Shown here in pieces: positions 54,775 to 64,000 of a stretch of 64,000 nucleotides of DNA (position 1 is its first letter; each line of letters starts with the position of its first letter). The notes below the pieces were generated by a model. It was given only the letters and a program-made list of their open reading frames with translations. It had not been told where the DNA came from and did not search any database. The translations under genes were made by a program, and so were the position numbers. Source of the stretch: Cladobotryum mycophilum (lineage: Eukaryota; Ascomycota; Sordariomycetes; Hypocreales; Hypocreaceae). The stretch spans positions 4,464,001 to 4,528,000 of the forward strand of contig CM071589.1 of assembly GCA_036429605.1 (NCBI GenBank). Direction: 5' to 3'.

Positions 54775-57741
54775 CTAATTCAGCGAAGAATAAAGCATGT
54801 CCATGTCGAGAGGAATAAACTTTTCAATTGGATCAAGAATCTGCCACCGGTTGCCCGTCCTGTCCCTGGTCTCGGTACTGAGAAGCAGGCAGTAATCGTC
54901 ATTGGGCGTGGCAGGACGAGATCCCTGCTTGCGAATGTGCTCGAGCTTCTGCAAGCGCTGCTCAATGACCATGAGTGAACGGCTGGACGACTTCCAAACG
55001 TTAATCATCTTCTCCACCGCAGACTTTGCTACTCGAACAATGTCAATCGTATCAGGCATAGCCGTCATCGGTCCCGCGGCAGACAGGACATCCACAGCTT
55101 CGGTCACCGCAATAGCCATCACCGGTGGGGGTGTTCCCAAAAGTGTAGGTCGGACTCTCAAAATGCGCTCGAGGCTGTCGAGGATCTCGATGATGCCATT
55201 CGCGTGGTCTCGGCACTTTTGCAAGTATTCGCTGCGGGTTTCAACGGGCAATTGGCCGGCTCCGTGGCGATGGCGGTTAAGCTTGATCATAGTGTGGTGA
55301 TAGAGCAGGTGAACGGTGAGGAATGATCCAACATTTCCAGACAAGGCTGCAGACTCGAGATTAGAGCCGCCAAACTTCAGGCGGGATGGCAATGAAGCAC
55401 GCCAATCCTCAGCCCGTTGGATGAGGTTCTGCAGCTTCTCAATCTCCATCTCTGTCGAAGCAGGTCGAAGTGCAGTCCTGTGGATGAATACTTGCGACTC
55501 GGACCAGATGTGCACCAACTCAACGAGGTAGCCCGTGATGTGGAGTGGTTGCTCCGCTAGCTTGGCAAAGCTGGATGCATAGGGGTTAAACATTGGCATC
55601 TGAACCTCGACCAGTCTCTCAAAACTTGCAGGATCGGCTGGCAGTTGAGTGTAAATATCCTCGGCGTTGATCATTACAGGTCGGTCCGGGAAATAGCCAC
55701 TGAGTCGCTCCAACATGAAGAGAGACCAAAATGTCCTTCTCCGTGACTCGGCGTATCCGGCTCGGTTCATGCCAAAGGGGTAGACAGTCATGTTCGCATC
55801 GGTCGAGCGCTCAAGTTCCAAATGGAGCTGCATACAAGAGGAAGCAGCAACCGCAGAACAGATCATCTCGTCAGCTTCTCGGTGTCGACAAGTCGCAATA
55901 TAATACACGGCAAGTAGGATCCGGCTCTGAACCAGCTGGAGACATCTGACGTCCAACATTTTCTGGGCATAGTGTGCCACCTGAGCGTACTCATGCGCAA
56001 TAGGCTCCGGGCCGTTTGAGAGCGCCACGCCGACCGCCAGCATGCTGTAAAAGAACATGAGGTCTTCCGGCGCCTTTCGGCGAGCCTTAACAGGGATCCA
56101 GTTCCTAACTACCTCTTCGGGAATAAATCGAGTGATCATAGTGCTATCGACTTGAGCGAAGAACTTGGTTAGGACTGCTGTGATTGAGTGGGGATCGGAG
56201 ATGTAAGGGTCAGTCTGCCAGGCACGGCTGAGGACCTCGTCTGGGATTTTAGGCATCTCAGGAGAAGAACGCTGCTCCGTGTGTTGCGACTTGGAGTGGT
56301 CCAGAGATCCTGAACGAGAAGCAAAAAGCTCGCCATTTGATACATATGTCCCAGAACCAACCTTCATACGCTTGCTCGGGCCTTCTTCTGGTGATGAATG
56401 GCGAGCGCCGCCTCGTGGTGATGCTGGGGAGCCAGCGTCACTGACGGAGGGTCGCGGCTCGATGTGCTTAGGCAGGACCGGACGGCCGTCATCAAGTTCA
56501 GCAGGTGGTGTTGAGGGGGATGTATTGTGACCGCCTCGAGGTCTATAGTAAAGTCAGTTAACTTGTAAGCTCACTTTTCACAAGCAAACTTACGCATTCT
56601 TGAATTTGCAGATTCGACCAAATTTCTCACACTGAACGCAGCGTGGGTAATCTGGATCACACTTGATCTTCTTCTCCCTGCAAGTCACACATGCAATCGC
56701 AAGTCTCTTTCTAGGCTTTCCGGCCTTGGTCACACCCCAGTGAGCGTTAACCGCTTCCCCATCAATCACAGTCTTGCAGTGAGTTCCATCGTCATAGAAA
56801 TAGCACATTCCTTCGCCAGGTACTTCAGCTGCTCGAACAAATCGTGGAAGAAAGTGTGTTCCTGTCCAAATCTTGGGCCCTAGACCATCCTTCGAGACTG
56901 AGATGGCAAGATCCGAAGAAGAGCCAATAGTACTTGTCGGGGTTGTCTGATGGTTAGAGCCCGACGCATGCCCCTGTCGATTCTCATGGTAGTCGTGTAC
57001 AGGGTCCTTGGGTCCAGGAATGTGGTGACGAAATCTATCCCCCGGCGATCGGTAAGGAGAATCGCGAGATCCCAAAGAGTACTCTTGCCTGTTCACTTCA
57101 TGATGCATGGACCACCTGTTAGTCTCTGGGTCGTAACGGGAATCAGAGCGGCTGTGGTTGTGGTTGTGGTTATGGCTGTGGCTGTGGCCCGGCTCTCTAT
57201 ATCCAGGAGAACGGGGTCCGGGAAAAGAAGTTGGTGGATGATGATGTTGTCGCTCGGCATCATAGTTGACATCGTAGGCGCTTCGTGGTTGCGATGCTGG
57301 GGGCGAGTGGGCAGGTGGGAAATATGATCCAGAACTGCTGCCGCCCGATGGAAGTCGTGGTCGGTCCAGAGGTGAATGTGAAAGGTAGGGCGCAGGTCGA
57401 TCAAGGTGTGGAGAGTTTACAGGTCTAACTGGCGGTGGTGGGCCAAAGATGCTGCTCAATGAAGGCAGTTGTTGTCGGGTTGACGAGTTACCGCTTGATT
57501 CGGGCCGGCTTTGGTTTGCCTCGGTACTGTTGTCGATGGACATATCGGCGGCCGAGGACTTATCATAATGTGACATGGAGGCGAGAGGTGCGGCAGCGCG
57601 GGGGCCCCAGGCCGCCTGCTCTGTAGACGGAGACGACCTGGAAGAAAATGAAGATGCACTCGGGCTAGCGAGTCCAGGCGGTGATTCTGGAAGAACCATG
57701 CGCTGTAGTGTTTCAAGAGCTATTGCTGGTAGTCCCCCCAT
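54775..57741 (-). CDS. Zn(II)2Cys6 transcription factor with fungal-specific transcription factor domain
   Basis: Nuclear DNA-binding regulator. Exons 57741-56594 and 56542-54775, separated by a 51-bp intron just after the zinc cluster, give 971 residues. The N-terminal 300 residues are Ser/Pro/His-rich and disordered, including a His/Asn/Ser repeat (GHSHSHNHNHNHS). The zinc cluster is C-x2-C-x6-C-x6-C-x2-C-x6-C at 351-378 (CVTCREKKIKC, then CVQCEKFGRIC), placed mid-protein rather than at the usual N-terminus. Just before it lies a conserved-looking CYFYDDGTHCKTVIDGEAVN segment. The fungal_trans domain covers about 470-720 (AESRRRTFWSLFMLERLSGY). Target genes are unknown. A Ser/Pro linker with PSKRMK may be an NLS. 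The exact start is uncertain because the N-terminus is low complexity. Confidence 0.9.
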
Positions 57742-59534
57742 TGAGAGTGTTTGGCTGTTGTTCTAGAAGAACGATTAACAAAGTGGCATGTCCCGGGAGC
57801 AAAGAGCGCCAGGTGACGGGGCCACAAAGGAGTCGGCAAGAAATCCTCCCACTACTCTTTCTGCCCTTGTTTTCTTTTTCTCTTTTTTTCTCGCAACAAA
57901 GAAGTCGATATTTCTAATCGCGCACAACTCCCCAGTACCAATGATGCTAGAAAGTGAGTCGTTAGAAGTGGTGAGGAAGAAGCAAACACCAGAGCTCTGT
58001 GGATGAGGTGTTGAAGGAATCTAAAAACGTCGCCGTTTGCTGTTGTATGATTTCCGCAAATGGAAAAGACCGCTGTCTATAGTAATCCTTTTCCAACCAA
58101 AAATGCAATGGGAAGGGAAGGGAAAGCAAAAAAGGAGTGGAATGGAGGAAAGCCGAAATGCTGTGATTTAAGTCTGTTTTTATTTGTTGTCGTCGACGTC
58201 GATGAATCGGCTTCAATCCTGGGGTTTGAAGTTGGGGAAGATGGGTTTGTGGTGGGTGAGATGAAGAATGGAAGAGGGTAATGGGTGGCTTATGAGATTT
58301 GAGCCGCCACTGCCAATGGAGACGGGGGGCGTGTGGTGGTGTTTGGAAAGGTGTGTGGAAAGGTGTGTGATGAAGGAATCAGAGACAAGACACCAAGGCT
58401 GCCAGACTGACTGCAAGAGACAGGCGCAGACGCAGACAGACAAGATGATGGATGGAAAGAGCAAGGGACAAACCAACAAGGAGGTAAATGGTAGTAGGTA
58501 GGGAAAGTGCCACAGGTACGGAGCAAGTACAGAGGTAGGTAAACAGGAATGAAGATACGCCGAAGCAGGGCCAAACGAGACCAACAAGGGCAGTTACCAA
58601 AGGGCTGGGCTCGCTTGTCTGTTTCCTGTACCGTACCGGACCGCAAGGGAGGTACTGTAATGTAATGTCATGTCATGTATGTCATGTACAAGTAATGAAT
58701 TGAGCGTGTGCCCGTGTGCAAGCATGAGCGAGGTACGTACATACGAGATGTACGAGCAAAAAAAAAGTAAGATGGGAATAAAGCAGAACGTGCTTTACCC
58801 GCATTATGGAGACTGGAAACTGGAGACTGGAGACTGGGACTTGAAGAGAGAGGGAGTGAGAGAGACAGAGCACTCCCCAAAAAAGAAGCACCACCAAATT
58901 CGATAGTGCCAATGCCGTTCGGGCCTGAACTCATGGCATGGCCTTGGCCTGGGCATGATGTGTGTATTGGCATGATTATGGTAACTAGGTTGGGAATCCA
59001 CTTTCTTGGCCACACGTGCTGTGCCACTCACTAACCCAACTTCAACTACGCTCTACAAGTAACTTGTCCATATTATCTTGTAAGAAGCCAAAAACTTGAC
59101 TTGTCATGGCCCATGATGCGAGCTTGCGTGCGTGTTGTGCGCGTGGGTTGGGAAGCCCTGCCGACGCTAATTGAGCGTTCGCAAGATGGTGGCTTGCCGG
59201 CACCGACGGCATGACAGCTTGCGCTGAAGGGCCCTCTGGCACTAGTGGCAGTCGCTATAAACTCACCTCTAAATCTTTGGCTCTGCTCGTCTTCCAGGGC
59301 TCCAACGGCGGTCCTGAAGAATGGAAGTGGAGGGTACCTGAGGGCGGCACAGTGTGCTCGTATAATGGGCATGTACCCTAGTTGCAATTGCCAATACCAG
59401 CTGGGCAGCCCCCAGGGAGCAGCATGCGGTCTTGATACTGAATGGGGCATCCTTGTCGCGAAGCTAAGAGGACCAGAGAGCATGGTGGCTGACTGGGGCC
59501 GAGGAGAGGCGTGGGTTCGTGCAGAGAACACGCG

Positions 59535-59695
59535 CGCGCACAAACACACACGCTCACTCACTTATGCACTCCATACACACCCGGACACCCTGACACGCAC
59601 ACTTTCACACCCCTCCTCCTCCTTCTCCTTCTCCTTCTCTCGTCTCTGTCTCTGTCTCTGTCTCTCTGAGTGGGGCTGTCTCTCTCTTGTGTGTG
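59535..59695. repeat. Adjacent CA-, CTCCTT- and TGTCTC-rich microsatellites
   Basis: An ACAC/GCGC run near 59530-59560 is followed by CTCCTT (59611-59640) and TCTGTC (59641-59675) runs and a TGTGTGTCTC stretch. It lies within the gene-free right end. Confidence 0.7.
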
Positions 59696-60430
59696 TCTCA
59701 CTTCTCTTTCTGAGCACAAACCAGGAAGGGGGCGTAGCTTGTAAATGCGAAATCCAGCCGCAAACTCCACCCCTCATGGGATTTGGAGTCTTTTTTACTT
59801 AGCACTCCTTAGCAGATACTTATTTGATGTTATTTATTAATATTTTAAATTGTAAGGAGCGCAAGGAGGACGCCTCAGCGACAAGGCCACTTCTATTTGG
59901 AGACATTCGGCGACAGCATCAAAGGACCTTGTAATATGTTGCGGCATTCATATGTATGTGCAAGGAAAGCAAAAGCAAAAGCAGAAGCAAAAGAAAAGAA
60001 GAAGAATAAATAAATAAAAAGGAAAACAAGAGACATGTAATTCTCATTTCACTCAACTCAACCATGCAAGGAACGGGATTCCAAATTTACAAGTGTTCAC
60101 AAGCAGAAATCGCCGACGTGCACCTCCTACAACCGAACCCGATCCAAAGACACAAGCATCGATCAAAGTAATTACCGTAAAACATATAGAGTGAAACATA
60201 CATGAGAGCACATACCTGACATTTACCGCAATTACTACACATTAAGAAAGTCCAGGTATAGGCCAAGGAAGGTCGCTTCAACCTTAAGAAAGAACCCACT
60301 ATGGACACACCACTCGCTATTTCGCTGTTTACCCCCCTCGCATTCTCTTCCGTCGATCGGGGATGCTTATTGTGTGTGTTTTGTGCTTGTGCGCACATGT
60401 CACGTCAAAGAGCCTCAAACAATCGTCCTG

Positions 60431-60470
60431 GTCAAGGTTCAAGGTCAAGGTTCAAGGTCAAGGTCAAGGT
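60431..60470. repeat. TCAAGG tandem repeat
   Basis: Six units of GTCAAGG/TTCAAGG in tandem with alternating 6- and 7-bp spacing. Confidence 0.8.
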
Positions 60471-61146
60471 AGCGAAAAATTGAATGACAAGAGCCGTCGG
60501 CTTCTTGACCTTGATCACAGATACATACGCAAACTCCGCAGTCATGGGCGGTTATATTGTTGGAAGCAGCTGCTTTGTGTGTAGTATGCGCGTAGCTGCT
60601 CCGCACATATTATAGCATGAAACGGATATCGTCGCGGAGTTCCAAAGCGTTATGGTTCTTTCATCTTGCTACTTTATGATTGGCACGGGTAGAGGTAGAG
60701 AGTGCACACACAGACTGCCTTTGTTCATGCTTGTGGTGGTTGGCCGACTTGGCTGGTTTGGCAATCCCCAATGTTGTTGGTTCGACGCGGTCGGTTGTTG
60801 GCTCGGCATGGTACTTCTGAAGCCGGCGTACTCAACGGTGCCTTTGCCTGCGTCTCGACAGCAAAGTGAAGTCATTGTCTGCAAGGGTCCCTGAAGGTGG
60901 TTGACAAGGCCTCTGGACAGGGTGTTCGGCGCACTAAAAGGAGGGATGAGCTCGGCAAGAGTTCCGACCCCTCTGGGGGAATACCTGTACAAGTAGGTAG
61001 TTATTATTGGAACCTTCAGTTCTGATAGCGTGCGACACTGAAGTACAAGTACTCGTTTTCCTACAGATGATCAGTGTAACGGTATCGACCTGGGCATGAA
61101 ATGAGCGATGATACGGAACCTCATGACCTTGTTCGTGGCGCGGCGC

Positions 61147-61170
61147 GGCATGGCATGGCATGGCATGGCT
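61147..61170. repeat. (GGCAT)n pentanucleotide repeat
   Basis: Four or more GGCAT units, another pentamer array of the kind seen at 2799 and 16901. Confidence 0.8.
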
Positions 61171-62234
61171 TGCCAAGTAGGTAAGAAGCGAGAAGATGTC
61201 CAGAGCCTGCTGAGCCATATGCCGAATACAACGATGCTAATGCTGATATCGTAAGCATCGTGCCATTACCGCATTACCCGACTTGCTCCTCATATCAGAT
61301 ATATGAGCCCTATGATTGCGATATACTTTGTAAACTGCACAAGCCAATCATAATCACATTAATGCTGGCACAGACATGTCGCTTTTTTCTTGGGCTTCTT
61401 TTCTTTTTCTTTGACCTTGCTCCGCTCCGCCTCTCCCTTGTCTGTGGGTGGATGTACGTACATACGTGCTTGTAATTACATGATGCACACTCCGTAGCGA
61501 GTACGAAGTTATCTGTACGTACTGCGGAATGACTATCAGAAGCAAACAAATGCTCGCATCTGGTCTGTCTCTCTCTTCTCTTGGCCCTTGTCCAGTCCAC
61601 AGGGGATCGGCTGACAATGCCACCTACTTGTACATGCGTTGAAGGTTAATTAATCACATTAATCCCGACCACACGACGTCCAGGGTTGCCACGTCGCTTT
61701 TCTCCTTGATTTGGGGCGGGGACCCCTGGTAGATGTGGAAGCAGGTTAGAAGCAAAGGTTGAATCCTAGGGGTGTGGTAGGTGGACAAAGTACGCCGAAG
61801 GATGCAATGATGGGATGGATGGGTTGGGATGGTCTTGCTCGGCAATCCAGAGATTCAGTATGGCCTGTGCACGCGACTTACAGGACAGGTACAGGCCTCT
61901 TGGGTAAAGCAGGCCTGCACTACGGAGTACATGGAGCCCAGAATCATGACCCGAGATCATAACCTGGAACCCTTCCATCATCCACCCACCCATCCGAGCA
62001 AGCAATCAAATCAATCTTGCGAGGGGTGTTCGCCGCCGCGGACGACCAGAGATTAAAACAGACCTGAGCTCTGTTTCTGACGGTTCGCCTTTTTACGGAA
62101 TTGAGATTCCCAAATCCGGCCACGTGCATCAGGCTACGGAGAGGAGGGACGGACGGATGAAGATGCTTGAGTGGACTGACGCGGTTTCATTCCGATGGTA
62201 CTAGGCAATTCTTGTTTTTTGTCCTCTTTTTTTT

Positions 62235-62260
62235 GCTGCTGCTGCTGCTGCTGCTGCTGT
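62235..62260. repeat. (GCT)8-9 trinucleotide repeat after a T run
   Basis: A perfect GCT array preceded by an eight-T run. It does not lie in a convincing coding frame. Confidence 0.85.
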
Positions 62261-64000
62261 TGGTTCGGTGCATTCTTTGTCGTCGGTGGTTGTATTTATT
62301 ACTTTTTGGTTTAACAAATGGAGAAAGTCTAGATGCAATGTGTGTGTATATGTTACGTACTACCTTACCTAGTAGGTACTCCGTACTGCACCATCCAATA
62401 GGACAGACAGACCCCAGGCGGGCATGTACTGTAACAACGGCTAAAGAAGCAGTGCTACAGAAAAAAATAAGGCTTCCATTCTGTACTGTAGGGAGTGAGT
62501 ACAGTCTGTTCCTAGATCTCCATCGACGAAGAAAAGGATGACCATCGCCATGCAGGCTAAAATGGTTCTTACTGGGTAATTTATCGTGCGGCGGATTCCT
62601 TTGTTGGTTCTTTTCAGAACCATGCCTACTTTATTTGATCCTTCATTTTGCCTAAAGGAAACGTTTTCGTCTTCTCCATACCTCAGTACTTGTAGATACC
62701 ACCACTCACTCGACGCCCTCCATCTCTCGTACTCTGTACCTTGGGCATCCTTGCTCCATCCACCAGCCCCACGGAAGATGCAGAATTCAGTCAAGTATCC
62801 GCGATGGTGTTTCAGTCGTAGCGCAACGCCACATGGTGCCATTTTCAGCATCAACTGCAGGCATATTGGACTTGGCACCTGAGTCCATTCCATCGCTCCC
62901 CGACAAGGAATCTCGTTTGTTGTTCCAGGCATTTCCCTCTGCGGTCTTCGAAATGAGCCCCCTCCCCCAAAATCTAGGCTCCATTAATTGCGAACCATGC
63001 TGATTGATGTAGAAGACGACTTTCCCCGATTACACTATACAACGCGACAAGATTTCGGGAGACCCAGGTGTCCGGTATCAATCGTGACAGATAAGAGAGG
63101 CAGAGAGAGATATCGGATATTTCTCCTGATTCAAGTATCTCCTCCAAGTTGTCGCGGTTGCTGCAATCAATCATCTGTGTGCACAACAGCGGTAGATGGC
63201 TTGTAAGATTTATCGCAATCTCGAAATCATTCGCACACCCCATGTAGTTCTTGGCTCGCCGATCACAACAGTACGTAAACGTGCATTCTTTTTTCTTCTT
63301 CTTTTTCTTTTCTTTGACAGCCTGCAACAACAGCAACAACAAAAGGAGGCCAAGGCTTATGTTTCTCCGCACTGTTCATTATACTGTGGGACTCTGTGAA
63401 TTGCGTTCGAGGATTGCAAGGTGCAATTCTCGGAGTTGCGGCAAGAGCTAACTACCGACGCCCCGTACATACATTACGTCAAGGCGTTCTTGTTTTGGAG
63501 GAAGGAGCTTTGTCATTGGTTGCCTTGTTCAAACTTACCCATAACTCGACGCTCGAGTCGTCGTCCACAGCCGATGAGAAACTCCACACCCACAACCGTC
63601 GTCCAAAGAGGGTTCCGTCTTTGCTTCATTCAATACATCCACATATGCAGCCATCCAGCCATAGCAAACAACTCTCTATGGGGCAGACTCCACGGCAACA
63701 ATGACGAGGAAGAAGAAAAAGGCACCCAATACAACGTCAGGACACCGAGACTACGCATCAAATGCCGCTTCCGGGCATGCATACTACCATTCTTCCTATA
63801 ATCCAGAATTCGCACGGTCTCCATTACGTTGCAACAACATCAAAAAAGGGGGCCCAACTGGTGGCCGTGCAACAAAATGTCCGCTGCCTTTCCGTCTTGC
63901 TCTGTCATGCTGTGCATGTCTGATCCATCAACGGCAGGCAGAGATCCTGCCGCTCGCCGCGTCATGCATGTTGCACAATCATCCTGATCAATCATCAAGG

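Larger units (their letters stand above)
57742..64000. other. Over 6 kb without a convincing gene, upstream of the Zn2Cys6 regulator
   Basis: Many short frames occur on both strands, but none shows a domain, a smooth splice model or coding-like composition. The longest are at 59245-59802 and 62441-62932. The region holds CA, CTT/CTGT, TCAAGG, GGCAT and GCT arrays, two TACTCCGTA/TACGGAGTA words (61921-61929 and 62377-62385) and many GTAGGTA words. The part nearest 57742 is presumably the long promoter and leader of the regulator. A gene starting near 64000 or a noncoding RNA cannot be excluded. Confidence 0.55.

Noticed and set aside
62441..62932. 163-codon minus-strand frame
   Set aside because: No recognisable motif, no splice partners and mixed composition expected by chance in a 6-kb gap at about 50% GC. 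Kept only as a search candidate.

Overview
The window is nuclear DNA of a filamentous ascomycete (Pezizomycotina). I think Sordariomycetes, and Hypocreales-like, is most likely, but that placement is inference. The evidence is short introns (mostly 47-110 bp, with GTATGT/GTAAGT-type donors), monocistronic genes on both strands, and fungal families: BUR1 kinase, a CDC12-type septin, PWP2, a GT15 mannosyltransferase, a questin-oxidase-like protein, an LCCL membrane protein and a Zn(II)2Cys6 regulator. I see no phage, plasmid, CRISPR, intact transposon, rRNA or tRNA.

Layout. 0-6.6 kb: SNF1/AMPK beta subunit (minus, cut by the window edge), a small membrane protein (plus) and the BUR1 P-TEFb-like kinase (minus). 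6.6-10.5 kb: long spacer with GATA sites, then an asparaginase fused to ankyrin repeats (plus). 11.1-15.8 kb: a weak trace of a decayed gene, then a USP7/Ubp15 deubiquitinase (minus, nine exons). 18.6-20.4 kb: mitochondrial PDK/BCKDK-type kinase (plus). 21.1-22.5 kb: CDC12 septin (minus). 23.3-26.1 kb: PWP2 (plus). 26.3-27.9 kb: questin-oxidase-like protein (minus). 28.8-29.9 kb: NAP/SET histone chaperone (minus). 31.4-32.3 kb: CutC (plus). 33.0-33.7 kb: coiled-coil protein (minus). 33.7-38.2 kb: gene-poor stretch with possible orphan or decaying frames. 38.2-40.5 kb: secreted alkaline phosphatase (plus). 42.0-43.5 kb: queuine tRNA-ribosyltransferase subunit 2 (minus). 44.6-46.6 kb: LCCL membrane protein (plus). 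47.0-47.8 kb: alpha/beta hydrolase-like protein without an obvious catalytic Ser or His (plus). 47.9-50.6 kb: GCP5-like gamma-tubulin complex protein (minus). 51.0-52.4 kb: KRE2/MNT1-family mannosyltransferase (plus). 52.9-54.0 kb: WDR83-like WD40 protein (minus). 54.8-57.7 kb: Zn2Cys6 regulator (minus). 57.7-64.0 kb: over 6 kb with no convincing gene and many simple repeats.

The genes are mostly independent housekeeping functions: transcription, ubiquitin, cytoskeleton, ribosome biogenesis, chromatin, glycosylation, and nitrogen and carbon control. I find no biosynthetic cluster or defence island.

The most useful technical result is that four genes (BUR1, the questin-oxidase-like gene, the SET-like chaperone and the WDR83-like gene) together need six single-base corrections. 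All six fall in G/C homopolymers; five are missing bases and one is an extra base. That pattern points to sequencing or assembly error rather than biology. Automated annotation of this sequence would truncate or split these genes. I see no strong case for a new biological system here. The remaining oddities are a GC-AG intron, a 15-nt micro-exon, a tandem GATA array upstream of asparaginase, an enriched TACTCCGTA intergenic motif, and a hydrolase-like protein that may be a pseudoenzyme.
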